Below, in pieces: positions 18,489 to 27,196 of a stretch of DNA of 64,000 nucleotides (the first letter of the stretch is position 1; each line of letters opens with the position of its first letter). The position numbers were made by a program, and so were the translations under genes. The DNA is taken from contig CAJTXN010000014.1 in the NCBI GenBank assembly GCA_910583605.1, positions 1-64,000 on the forward strand. Direction: 5' to 3'. The notes beneath the pieces were generated by a model, which was given only the letters and a program-made list of their open reading frames with translations, had not been told where the DNA came from and ran no database searches. Source of the DNA: an uncultured Lachnospiraceae bacterium (GTDB taxonomy: Bacteria; Bacillota; Clostridia; Lachnospirales; Lachnospiraceae).

Positions 18489-19778
18489 ATGAAGTTAAAT
18501 GGGAAAGGTATAGCGATACTGGCCGGTACATGTATTATGGCATTAATCGCTCTGATCATTGTAGGAGTATCCGGTGCTGTGACCACAACGAATGATACTG
18601 ACAACGTTATGAGTATGAATGGAACTATTAATGAAGCAGATAATAATATCAGTGCCGATGTGGCGGCAGCAGAACAGATTCTTCTACGGTTTAAAAATCC
18701 GGGTGAAACGCAAAGCGGTAATGGAGAATCCGCTGCAGAAACCGAAGATGTAAAAGAAACGGAGCCGCAGTCAAGCGAAGCCGCAACGGAAGCGGTTACG
18801 GAACCTGAGACGGAAGAGCCGTCACCATATGCAAATAAGTTTATGGTAAATGTTACGGAGTATCTCAACATCCGTGCAGAAGCCAGTCAGGATTCCCAGG
18901 TTGTGGGAAAACTTTATCCGGGTTCCGGCGGTGATGTTCTGGAACGGGGAGCGGAATGGACGAAGATCAGTTCCGGTTCTGTTGAAGGATATGTGGCAAA
19001 TCAATATATAGTATTTGGAGCCGAGGCAGAAGCCAAAGCCAATGAAGTTGGAAAATTAAAGGTAACGGTTCTGACCGACAGCTTAAGAATCCGGAAGACG
19101 CCAAGTACGGAATCAGGAATCTGGGAGCTGGCTTCCGAGGGAGAAGTATTTGACGGAATCGGATATGACGGAGAATTTATCGGGATTTATTATGACGGAG
19201 AAATCGCATTCCTTTCCCTGGATTATGTAAATGTGGAACTGGTGATCAAGAAGGCAATTTCTATTGAAGAGGAACAGGAACAGATTCGTCTTGCAGAGGA
19301 AGCAAAGAGAGCAGAAGAGGAAGAGCGGTTAAGAAAAGAGCAGGAAGCAAATGAGGCTATGGAACGTGCGGCCAGAGAGAGCCAGTATGTTGAAACCGTA
19401 AAGACTTCCGCTTACAATATTTCGGAATCCGATGTATATCTGCTGGCATGTCTGGTCATGGCAGAAGCGGGATATGAACCGTATGAAGGAAAGCTTGCAG
19501 TTGCCAATGTGGTATTAAACCGGTTATCCGGCGGCGCATACGGAAGTACAATGTCGGATGTCATCTATGCCAGAGGACAGTTTTCGGTAGCAGCCAGCGG
19601 AAGACTGGCAACCGTACTTTCACAGGGACCGAACAGCGAATCGGTGCGTGCGGCAGAAGAAGCAATTTCCGGTGTGAACAATGTACCGAATTATGCAAAT
19701 TTTTGTGCCTTGTATGTAGCTAATTATTCCAGATATAATAATTACACGATTATCGGAAATCAGGTATTTTATAACTAA
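18489..19778 (+). CDS. SH3-domain cell wall hydrolase (SleB-like)
   Basis: A secreted or membrane-anchored peptidoglycan hydrolase of 429 residues. A hydrophobic N-terminal segment (about 8-30) is followed by an acidic Thr/Glu-rich linker (75-115). Two bacterial SH3 domains follow, the first with VTEYLNIRAEASQDSQVVGK near 120 and the second near 195-255 (VLTDSLRIRKTPS). A Glu/Arg-rich coiled coil spans about 260-300, then a SleB/CwlJ hydrolase domain (DVYLLACLVMAEAGYEPYEG near 315, with Glu in MAEA as the expected catalytic residue). The ATG follows AGGAGG. Such proteins can act in germination or vegetative wall turnover; the strong SigA-like promoter argues against purely sporulation-specific use. 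Confidence 0.85.
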   Translation: MKLNGKGIAILAGTCIMALIALIIVGVSGAVTTTNDTDNVMSMNGTINEADNNISADVAAAEQILLRFKNPGETQSGNGESAAETEDVKETEPQSSEAATEAVTEPETEEPSPYANKFMVNVTEYLNIRAEASQDSQVVGKLYPGSGGDVLERGAEWTKISSGSVEGYVANQYIVFGAEAEAKANEVGKLKVTVLTDSLRIRKTPSTESGIWELASEGEVFDGIGYDGEFIGIYYDGEIAFLSLDYVNVELVIKKAISIEEEQEQIRLAEEAKRAEEEERLRKEQEANEAMERAARESQYVETVKTSAYNISESDVYLLACLVMAEAGYEPYEGKLAVANVVLNRLSGGAYGSTMSDVIYARGQFSVAASGRLATVLSQGPNSESVRAAEEAISGVNNVPNYANFCALYVANYSRYNNYTIIGNQVFYN

Positions 19779-19787
19779 AGAACAGGT

Positions 19788-19828
19788 AAAAGTCATGGAG
19801 TAGGTGAATATCTGCCCATGACTTTTTT
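19788..19828 (+). terminator. Rho-independent terminator after the SleB-like gene
   Basis: AAAAGTCATGG (19788-19798) pairs with CCATGACTTTT, which runs into six T, 10 bp after the stop codon. Confidence 0.85.
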
Positions 19829-19904
19829 ATGGCAAACTTTTTTGCATAAAAGCAATTTACAGGGATATGATACATAATATAAAGATAAAAGGGGAGTGGA
19901 ATAT

Positions 19905-20096
19905 ATGACAGATTTTAATGCATTATCCGAAAAGGATAAATTAAAATATGAAATAGCGGAGGAGCTGGGCTTGTTGGATAAAGTCAGGGAAAAGGGATGG
20001 AAAGGCTTATCCGCAAAAGAATCAGGCAGAATCGGAGGGATTATGACGAACCGGCTGCGACAGCAGAAAAATGAGAAAAAGAATTTAGAAGAATAA
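19905..20096 (+). CDS. Alpha/beta-type small acid-soluble spore protein
   Basis: A 63-residue protein that coats and protects spore DNA. The conserved core is visible: KYEIAEELGLLDKV, then GWKGLSAKESGRIGG, which contains the GPR-protease/helix-turn region (Glu-Ile-Ala-Glu-Glu) and the second DNA-binding helix (SGRIGG). The Lys/Arg/Glu-rich tail is usual. AGGGGAG at 19890-19896 lies 8 nt before the ATG. It is a single-gene unit after a terminator. I could not make a convincing SigG promoter with standard spacing. It shows the organism is, or descends from, a spore former. Confidence 0.9.
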   Translation: MTDFNALSEKDKLKYEIAEELGLLDKVREKGWKGLSAKESGRIGGIMTNRLRQQKNEKKNLEE

Positions 20097-20128
20097 AACA
20101 GTATTTTCCGCAAATGGCAATATTAGTA

Positions 20129-20158
20129 TTGAACATTTCACGGGATTTGTGGTACAAT
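20129..20158 (+). promoter_or_regulatory. Putative promoter for the SmsCB-like operon
   Basis: TTGAAC (20129-20134) and TACAAT (20153-20158) are 18 bp apart, about 80 bp upstream of the ATPase start codon. Confidence 0.55.
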
Positions 20159-20237
20159 ATCGGATAAAGCTTTAAAAGAACCATATATAGAATTCAATAT
20201 TTTGTTTCAATATATCAGAAAGACTATGGAGGTAAAG

Positions 20238-20957
20238 ATGTTAGAACTAAAGAATGTATCATTTGAGGTTTCAGAGGGGACAAATGATAAGGGTATTTTA
20301 AAAAACATAAATCTTAACATAGACGACAAAAAGTTTTTAGCCATAACCGGGCCAAACGGCGGAGGTAAATCCACGCTGGCGAAACTGATTGCCGGGATTT
20401 ACAGACCTACATCGGGACATATATTCTTTGACGGAACGGATATCACGGATTTGAGTATTACAGAACGGGCGAAGATGGGAATCAGCTTTGCATTCCAGCA
20501 GCCGGTACGATTTAAAGGAATCAAGGTGAAAGATTTAATAAAGCTGGCAGCAGGAGATGCGATTTCCGTGAAAGGCGCCTGTGAATATTTATCCGAGGTG
20601 GGATTGTGTGCAAGAGATTATATTAACCGTGATGTGGACGGCAGTTTGTCCGGCGGGGAGTTAAAGCGAATCGAGATTGCCACTATTATTGCAAGAGGCA
20701 CAAAGTTAAGCGTATTTGATGAGCCGGAAGCGGGTATAGATTTATGGAGTTTTAAGAATCTTATACAGGTATTTGAAAAAATGCATAAGGAACATGAAAC
20801 TTCCATTATCATTATTTCCCATCAGGAAAGAATACTGAACATTGCGGACGAGATTGTGGTGCTGGCAAACGGAGAGCTGAAAGCACAGGGTAAAAAAGAT
20901 GAAATTTTACCGGAACTGCTGAACGGAACGGGCGGATGTAAATTCTATCAGGATTAA
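20238..20957 (+). CDS. SufC/SmsC-like ABC ATPase for Fe-S cluster assembly
   Basis: An ABC-type ATPase of 239 residues starting MLELKNVSFEVSEG after GGAGG at 20228-20232. Walker A is GPNGGGKST (38-46), the Q-loop is in FQQPVRF, the signature is LSGGELKRIEIA, and Walker B leads into FDEPEAGIDLWSF; the H-loop His is in IIISHQER. No membrane partner is nearby; instead the next gene is SufB/D-like. Together they match the two-gene minimal SUF-like (SMS) scaffold system known in archaea and clostridia. An in-frame ATG at 20202 has no ribosome site. Confidence 0.88.
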   Translation: MLELKNVSFEVSEGTNDKGILKNINLNIDDKKFLAITGPNGGGKSTLAKLIAGIYRPTSGHIFFDGTDITDLSITERAKMGISFAFQQPVRFKGIKVKDLIKLAAGDAISVKGACEYLSEVGLCARDYINRDVDGSLSGGELKRIEIATIIARGTKLSVFDEPEAGIDLWSFKNLIQVFEKMHKEHETSIIIISHQERILNIADEIVVLANGELKAQGKKDEILPELLNGTGGCKFYQD

Positions 20958-20978
20958 CATAAGGAAGGAAATGGTAAT

Positions 20979-21911
20979 ATGGAATTTAAGAAAATAGACA
21001 AGATACAGTTAAGCCTTCTGGAAGAGATAGCAGGTCTCCATGAGGTTCCAAAGGGAGCTTATAATATAAGGGCAAACGGAGCAGGTGCGGCAAGAAGCAC
21101 CACTGCCAATATAGATATTGTGACCAAAGAGGATAAAGACGGAATTGATATCATCATAAAACCGGGAACGAAAAACGAAAGTGTGCATATTCCGGTAGTT
21201 ATCAGTGAAACCGGACTGACTGATTTAGTATATAATGATTTCTTTATAGGAGAAGATTCGGATGTCACCATAATAGCCGGATGCGGAATACATAACAGCG
21301 GAGAAAAAAAATCGGAACATGACGGTATTCATACCTTTCATGTGGGAAAAAATGCAAAAGTGAGATATGTGGAAAAGCATTATGGAAAAGGTGACGGCAC
21401 CGGCGAAAACATTATGAATCCCACTACGATTGTCACGATTGATGAAGGCGGTTACATGGAAATGGAAACCGTACAGATTAAAGGCATTGATTCCACGGAC
21501 CGGATTACCACCGCACAGTTGGGAAAGGATGCCAAGCTGGTGATTAAAGAGGCGCTGATGACACATGGGACACAGTATGCCAAATCCAGTTTTGAAGTAA
21601 ATCTGGACGGGGAGAATTCCAGTGCCAACGTGATTTCCAGAGCGGTTGCCAAAGATGACTCCAGGCAGTTGTTTATTTCAAAAATAAACGGAAATAACAA
21701 ATGCGCCGGACATACGGAATGTGATGCCATTATCATGGATAATGCAAAGATCAGTGCGGTTCCGGAGATTACCGCAAACGATCTGGAGGCGCAGCTTATT
21801 CACGAAGCGGCCATCGGTAAAATTGCGGGAGAGCAGATTATAAAACTGATGACACTGGGACTGACCGAAGAGGAAGCGGAACAGGAAATCGTTAACGGAT
21901 TTTTAAAATAG
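20979..21911 (+). CDS. SufB/SufD-like (SmsB) scaffold protein
   Basis: A single SufBD-type beta-helix protein of 310 residues, shorter than SufB because the N-terminal part is missing. Core segments include HDGIHTFHVGKNAKVRYVEK near 110-129, NPTTIVTIDEGGYMEMETVQ near 148-167, and the C-terminal GHTECDAIIMDNAKISAVPE, in which Cys in HTEC and the Glu-rich end are typical. It follows the ATPase by 21 bp (AAGGAAGG site). No sufS, sufU or sufD is present, which fits a minimal SmsCB system. Cysteine desulfurase must come from elsewhere. Confidence 0.85.
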   Translation: MEFKKIDKIQLSLLEEIAGLHEVPKGAYNIRANGAGAARSTTANIDIVTKEDKDGIDIIIKPGTKNESVHIPVVISETGLTDLVYNDFFIGEDSDVTIIAGCGIHNSGEKKSEHDGIHTFHVGKNAKVRYVEKHYGKGDGTGENIMNPTTIVTIDEGGYMEMETVQIKGIDSTDRITTAQLGKDAKLVIKEALMTHGTQYAKSSFEVNLDGENSSANVISRAVAKDDSRQLFISKINGNNKCAGHTECDAIIMDNAKISAVPEITANDLEAQLIHEAAIGKIAGEQIIKLMTLGLTEEEAEQEIVNGFLK

Positions 21912-21915
21912 AAAC

Positions 21916-22083
21916 ATGGCAGACAGTTACAATCAGCCAGGCCGTAATAGAATGATACAGCTTCTATCTCTGTTGATAGAAGCTTTTCAACTATTAGCGG
22001 CACAGGGTATGAGCGGAACGATAAAAGAATTTTTGGAAAAGGATTATGCAGCGCAGGCGGGCCTGTGCTATGCATGGGTATAA
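21916..22083 (+). CDS. Small ORF between smsB-like and activase genes
   Basis: A 55-codon frame (MADSYNQPGRNRMIQLLSLL onward) begins 4 bp after the upstream stop and ends TAA 22081-22083, two bases before the ATG of the next gene. It has an amphipathic middle (LLSLLIEAFQLLAAQGMSG), no Cys, and ends with an aromatic tail. Its own ribosome site is weak. The downstream gene has no clear ribosome site, so translational coupling through this frame is plausible. No family recognised. Confidence 0.4.
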   Translation: MADSYNQPGRNRMIQLLSLLIEAFQLLAAQGMSGTIKEFLEKDYAAQAGLCYAWV

Positions 22084-22085
22084 GA

Positions 22086-25000
22086 ATGTACACACTTGGA
22101 ATAGATATCGGTTCTACCACTGTGAAGGTAGTAATTCTTGACGAAGAAAATAATATGTTATTTTCCGCATATGAAAGACATTATGCGAATATTATAGAAA
22201 CATTGGGAATGTTAGTTGAACGGGCATATGAAAAACTGGGAGACGTAAGTCTGGCGCCAATGATTACCGGTTCCGGCGGTCTGACTATATCAAAACACCT
22301 GGATATCCCTTTTGTACAGGAAGTAGTTGCCGTTGCGGCTTCGCTGAAATCTTATGCGCCTCATACGGATGTAGCTATTGAGCTGGGGGGAGAGGATGCA
22401 AAGATCATTTATTTTACCGGAGGACTGGATCAGAGAATGAACGGAATCTGTGCAGGAGGCACCGGCTCCTTTATTGATCAGATGGCATCACTGCTGACTA
22501 CGGATGCGGCAGGATTAAACGAATATGCCAAATCCTATAAAGCGGTTTATCCGATCGCAGCCAGATGTGGTGTGTTTGCCAAATCGGATATTCAGCCGTT
22601 GATCAATGAAGGCGCTACAAAAGAAGATCTGGCGGCCTCTATTTTTCAGGCAGTTGTTAACCAGACCATCAGCGGTCTTGCCTGCGGAAAGCCGATTCGG
22701 GGTAACGTGGCATTTTTAGGAGGACCGTTGCATTTTCTTACGGAATTGAAACAGGCATTTATCCGGACGTTGCAGCTGGAAGGAGAACAGATCATTGCAC
22801 CGGAACACTCCCATCTGTTTGCGGCAGTGGGAGCTGCCATGAATACGGAGTATGATAAGGTAACAACCATTGGGGAACTAAATCAAAAACTGAAATCCGA
22901 TATACACATGGAATTTGAGGTTACAAGAATGGAGCCGCTGTTTGCGGATGAAAGTGCTTACGAAGAATTTATAAGGAACCATGATGTACATAAAGTAGCG
23001 AAAGGAAAACTGGAGGATTATGAGGGGGACTGCTTTCTGGGAATCGACGCGGGTTCTACGACGACCAAGGCGGCAGTCGTAGGAGAAGACGGAACTCTGC
23101 TGTATTCGTTTTACAGCAGTAATAACGGCAGTCCGTTAAAGACCACCATTCGGGCCGTTCGGGAGATATACCGGCTGTTGCCGGACAGCGCCAGAATTGT
23201 CCGTTCCTGCTCTACCGGATACGGAGAAGCATTGATCAAGGCGGCATTAATGCTGGACGAAGGAGAAGTAGAGACTGTTGCCCACTACAAGGCGGCTGCC
23301 TTTTTTGACCCGGAAGTGGATTGTATTCTGGATATCGGTGGTCAGGATATGAAATGTATTAAGATTAAAAACGGTACCGTGGATAAAGTCCAGTTAAATG
23401 AAGCCTGTTCTTCCGGCTGCGGCTCTTTTATCGAAACCTTTGCAAAGTCTCTGAATTATGAAGTGGCAGATTTTGCGCAGATTGCTTTGTTTGCCCGGAA
23501 TCCCGTGGATTTAGGATCCAGATGTACGGTGTTTATGAATTCCAAGGTGAAGCAGGCTCAGAAGGAAGGTGCTACCGTAGAAGACATTTCGGCGGGACTT
23601 GCATATTCCGTAATAAAAAATGCTCTGCTGAAAGTCATCAAGGTAACGGACCCGGCAGATTTGGGAAAGAGAATCGTAGTTCAGGGAGGAACGTTTTATA
23701 ATAATGCAGTGCTGAGAAGCTTTGAAAAAATCTCAGGCTGTGAAGCGGTAAGACCGGATATAGCAGGAATCATGGGTGCATTCGGTGCGGCGCTGATAGC
23801 CAGAGAGCATTATGACGGCAGTGAGACGTCTATGCTGCCCTTTGAGAGAATCGATACCCTGAAATATGATACAGTCATGACCCGGTGTAAGGGCTGCACT
23901 AATCACTGTATGCTGACCATTAATAAATTTACCGGGGGACGTCAGTTTATATCCGGAAACCGATGTGAAAGAGGTTTGGGGAAAGAAAAGAATAAAGATA
24001 ACGTACCGAATATGTTTGAGTTTAAGGAAAAATTGCTGTTTCATATGGAAACACTGACCGGAGACCATGCGCCGAGAGGAAAAGTAGGAATTCCGAGAGT
24101 GCTGAATATGTATGAAAACTATCCGTTCTGGGCAGCTTTTTTTACAAAACTGGGATATCAGGTGGTGTTATCCCCACGCTCGGACAGAAATATTTATGAG
24201 CTGGGAATCGAGTCCATACCAAGTGAATCCGAATGTTATCCGGCAAAGCTTGCCCATGGTCATGTGACCTGGCTGATCAAACAGGGAATCGATTATATTT
24301 TTTATCCGTGTATTGTATATGAAAGAAAAGAGCTTCCGGGTGCCAGCAATCATTATAATTGTCCTATCGTGGCGTCTTACGGTGAAAATATCCGTAATAA
24401 TATAGAAGACATCCGAAATGGAAGCGTAAAGTTTCAGAATCCTTTTATGTCCTTTGAAAATGAAGCGATCATTGCGGAACGGCTGGAGGATTACTTTGAA
24501 ACGGAGAACGGCATACCGCATCGGGAGATAAGAGAAGCAGTTTCCTTTGGAATGAAGGCAATGGAACAGGTTCAGGAGCAGACCAGACAGGAAGGAGAAC
24601 GGGTACTGCGTTATCTGGAAGAACAGGACAGAATCGGTATCGTCCTTGCCGGCCGGCCGTATCATCTGGATCCGGAGATTAACCATGGTATTCCGGAACT
24701 GATCAATTCCTATGGAGTGGCAGTTCTGACCGAAGACAGTATCGCACATCTGGGAACGGTGGACCGTCCTACCATAGCGGCGGATCAATGGACCTATCAT
24801 TCCAGACTGTATGGGGCTGCTTCTTATGTGAGAACCAGTGACCGTCTGGAACTGATACAGTTAAATTCCTTTGGATGCGGGCTGGATGCGGTGACCACCG
24901 ACCAGGTCAGCGATATATTACAGAAATCCAATAAAATATATACGGTACTTAAGATTGATGAAGTGAACAATCTGGGGGCGGCACGAATCCGAATTCGTTC

Positions 25001-26297
25001 CCTGCTTAGTGCGGTCAGGGAGCGGTCTTTAAAGAACATAACCTGTCATCCGGCGGATGCCTCCCATCATCGTGCATTATTTACTAAAGAGATGCGGAAG
25101 GAATATACCATTCTCTGTCCGGAAATGTCTCCGATTCATTTTGAGATTCTGCTGCCTGCCCTGGCTTCCTGCGGATATAAGCTGGAACTTCTGCCAAGCA
25201 GTAAATCCTGTGTGGATTACGGATTGAAATATGTAAATAATGATGCCTGTTATCCCTCCCTGTTGGTGGTGGGACAGATTATGGAAGCATTGTTATCCGG
25301 AAATTATGATGTGAATAAGACGGCAGTTATCATTACCCAGACCGGAGGCGGCTGCCGGGCCACCAATTACATCGGATTTATCCGGCGGGCACTGGAAAAG
25401 GCCGGTATGCCACAGATTCCGGTAATTTCCCTGAGTCCGGGCGTAGAGACGAATCCCGGGTTTTCTTTCAGCTATAAAATGGTAAACCGGGCGCTGCAGG
25501 CATTGGTTTATGGTGATTTATTCATGCGTGTGCTGTATCGCACCCGTCCGTATGAGAAAGAAAAGGGTGCTGCCGACCGGCTTCACCGGAAATGGGCAGA
25601 AAAATGTAAACAGGATGTGGTAAAAGGAAGCAAATCCGTTTTTAAAAAGAATTTAAAAGAAATCGTAAGGGAGTTTGACCAACTGGAATTACTGGATATC
25701 AAAAAGCCAAGAGTGGGAATCGTAGGGGAAATTCTGGTGAAGTTTCTTCCGGTTGCCAACAATCATCTGGTGGAACTTCTGGAAGAGGAAGGAGCTGAAG
25801 CGGTGTGTCCGGATTTACTGGACTTCTTCTTATATTGTTTCTGGAGCACCAATTATGAAGCAGAATATTTCGGAAAAGGAAAACTGCGGGCTCTTGGATT
25901 CAATGCTGCAGATTTTGTCATTGAACACTATAGAAAACCACTGCGACGGGCATTAAAAGAGAGCAGGCGATTTGAACCGATGCCGGATATTGAGGAACTG
26001 GCTTCATATGCGGAACCGTTTGTATCCATTGGCAATCAGAACGGGGAAGGATGGTTCCTGACGGCGGAAATGGTGGAACTGATCCGGGAAGGAGTACCGA
26101 ATATCGTGTGTGCCCAGCCATTTGCCTGTCTGCCGAATCATGTGGTGGGCAAAGGTGTTATCAAGGTACTGCGGGAGGAATTTAAGGAAGCCAATATTGT
26201 GGCTGTTGATTACGACCCGGGCGCCAGTGAAGTTAATCAGTTGAACAGGATTAAACTGATGCTTTCGGCTGCAAAGAAGAATTTGGAAAAATCTTAA
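22086..26297 (+). CDS. Giant acyl-CoA dehydratase activase-like protein (BcrAD/BadFG plus DUF2229 parts)
   Basis: A 1403-residue cytosolic protein. It carries two ASKHA ATPase domains in tandem: YTLGIDIGSTTVKVVILDEE at residues 2-21 and FLGIDAGSTTTKAAVVGEDG near 318-337. Each has later activase segments (CAGGTGSFIDQMA in the first, CSSGCGSFIETFA in the second; Cys residues expected to hold a 4Fe-4S cluster). A Cys motif TRCKGCTNHCML lies near 600. The C-terminal half has DUF2229-like GIPRVLNMYENYPFW and an HgdB-like region with TQTGGGCRATNYIGFIRRAL. Family members activate 2-hydroxyacyl-CoA dehydratases, but stand-alone fused versions have no assigned substrate. Start ATG 22086 gives the canonical N-terminus. 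Confidence 0.88.
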   Translation: MYTLGIDIGSTTVKVVILDEENNMLFSAYERHYANIIETLGMLVERAYEKLGDVSLAPMITGSGGLTISKHLDIPFVQEVVAVAASLKSYAPHTDVAIELGGEDAKIIYFTGGLDQRMNGICAGGTGSFIDQMASLLTTDAAGLNEYAKSYKAVYPIAARCGVFAKSDIQPLINEGATKEDLAASIFQAVVNQTISGLACGKPIRGNVAFLGGPLHFLTELKQAFIRTLQLEGEQIIAPEHSHLFAAVGAAMNTEYDKVTTIGELNQKLKSDIHMEFEVTRMEPLFADESAYEEFIRNHDVHKVAKGKLEDYEGDCFLGIDAGSTTTKAAVVGEDGTLLYSFYSSNNGSPLKTTIRAVREIYRLLPDSARIVRSCSTGYGEALIKAALMLDEGEVETVAHYKAAAFFDPEVDCILDIGGQDMKCIKIKNGTVDKVQLNEACSSGCGSFIETFAKSLNYEVADFAQIALFARNPVDLGSRCTVFMNSKVKQAQKEGATVEDISAGLAYSVIKNALLKVIKVTDPADLGKRIVVQGGTFYNNAVLRSFEKISGCEAVRPDIAGIMGAFGAALIAREHYDGSETSMLPFERIDTLKYDTVMTRCKGCTNHCMLTINKFTGGRQFISGNRCERGLGKEKNKDNVPNMFEFKEKLLFHMETLTGDHAPRGKVGIPRVLNMYENYPFWAAFFTKLGYQVVLSPRSDRNIYELGIESIPSESECYPAKLAHGHVTWLIKQGIDYIFYPCIVYERKELPGASNHYNCPIVASYGENIRNNIEDIRNGSVKFQNPFMSFENEAIIAERLEDYFETENGIPHREIREAVSFGMKAMEQVQEQTRQEGERVLRYLEEQDRIGIVLAGRPYHLDPEINHGIPELINSYGVAVLTEDSIAHLGTVDRPTIAADQWTYHSRLYGAASYVRTSDRLELIQLNSFGCGLDAVTTDQVSDILQKSNKIYTVLKIDEVNNLGAARIRIRSLLSAVRERSLKNITCHPADASHHRALFTKEMRKEYTILCPEMSPIHFEILLPALASCGYKLELLPSSKSCVDYGLKYVNNDACYPSLLVVGQIMEALLSGNYDVNKTAVIITQTGGGCRATNYIGFIRRALEKAGMPQIPVISLSPGVETNPGFSFSYKMVNRALQALVYGDLFMRVLYRTRPYEKEKGAADRLHRKWAEKCKQDVVKGSKSVFKKNLKEIVREFDQLELLDIKKPRVGIVGEILVKFLPVANNHLVELLEEEGAEAVCPDLLDFFLYCFWSTNYEAEYFGKGKLRALGFNAADFVIEHYRKPLRRALKESRRFEPMPDIEELASYAEPFVSIGNQNGEGWFLTAEMVELIREGVPNIVCAQPFACLPNHVVGKGVIKVLREEFKEANIVAVDYDPGASEVNQLNRIKLMLSAAKKNLEKS

Positions 26298-26417
26298 TTC
26301 AAATATTAAATAATACGAGAAATCGTTTTATATTTGTGCCGATGTATGGTAAAATAAAATTAGAAAAGTAAGAATAATTGAGAAGGGAAAGAAATTTCAG
26401 GAAGGTAGGTGGTATAT

Positions 26418-27185
26418 ATGAAATTTCGCAGAATAGATGATACGACAGTCAGATGTATTGTTTCCAAGGAAGATATGCAGGAATATGGCATTGCGCTGGA
26501 GGATTTTTTCAAGAATAAAGGGAAGATACATGATTTTCTTCACGTGGTTGTGGAAAAAGCAGAAGAAGAGGTAGGTTATGAGCCGAAAGACGGTATGCTG
26601 TCCATGCAGATCATGCCGTTGAGCCAGAGTACGATAGCCATTACGTTTTCGGAAGCAGTGAACGGGGATTATGAAGATATCATGAAAAATATTAAGGATA
26701 ATCTGCCGGAACTGGCCGGATCCAATCAGGAGCAGTCGGATTTTCTCAGCGGATTAATTGATTTTGAAGTAGAAGATGTCGAGGAAGAGGATTTTGACGA
26801 AGAAATAGAAGAAGAAATTTACGATGAAGAAGAGACGGCCCCGGATTTTCATCCGGAAGAAATGAAAAAGGATAAAGATATTACCGTATATCAGAGGATG
26901 GTAATCTTTATGGAGTCTTTGGCGGAATTATCGGAATATTGTAAGGCAGCCGCCGTGGATAAGACAGTTAAAAGTGATTTATACTGGGTTCCGTCCAGAC
27001 AAAGTTTCTGCATGATAATTGAGAAGGATAGGCTTTCCATGAATGTTTTCCGCCATCTGCTGGTATTGGCAACAGAATACACCTCAAAGATTTCGGACAA
27101 TGAACCGCTGATTTCTTATATCAGGGAACATGGTGATTTACTGTTGGAAAAGAAGGCATACAGGATTTTACGTAAGAACTATTAA
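26418..27185 (+). CDS. MecA-like adaptor protein
   Basis: A 255-residue protein with the MecA N-terminal domain (MKFRRIDDTTVRCIVSKEDM, residues 1-20) that in Bacillus recruits substrates, an acidic Glu/Asp linker near 110-155 (EDVEEEDFDEEIEEEIYDEE), and a C-terminal domain that in MecA contacts ClpC. Start 26418 follows AGGTAGGTGG. No com genes are adjacent, so here it is probably a general ClpC adaptor. It lies 11 bp before the amylase gene on the same strand. Confidence 0.8.
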   Translation: MKFRRIDDTTVRCIVSKEDMQEYGIALEDFFKNKGKIHDFLHVVVEKAEEEVGYEPKDGMLSMQIMPLSQSTIAITFSEAVNGDYEDIMKNIKDNLPELAGSNQEQSDFLSGLIDFEVEDVEEEDFDEEIEEEIYDEEETAPDFHPEEMKKDKDITVYQRMVIFMESLAELSEYCKAAAVDKTVKSDLYWVPSRQSFCMIIEKDRLSMNVFRHLLVLATEYTSKISDNEPLISYIREHGDLLLEKKAYRILRKNY

Positions 27186-27196
27186 GGAGGAGCGGC

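Noticed and set aside
19844..19879. SigG promoter for the SASP gene (GCATA ... CATAATA)
   Set aside because: The spacing is about 24 bp instead of about 18, so the match is not convincing.
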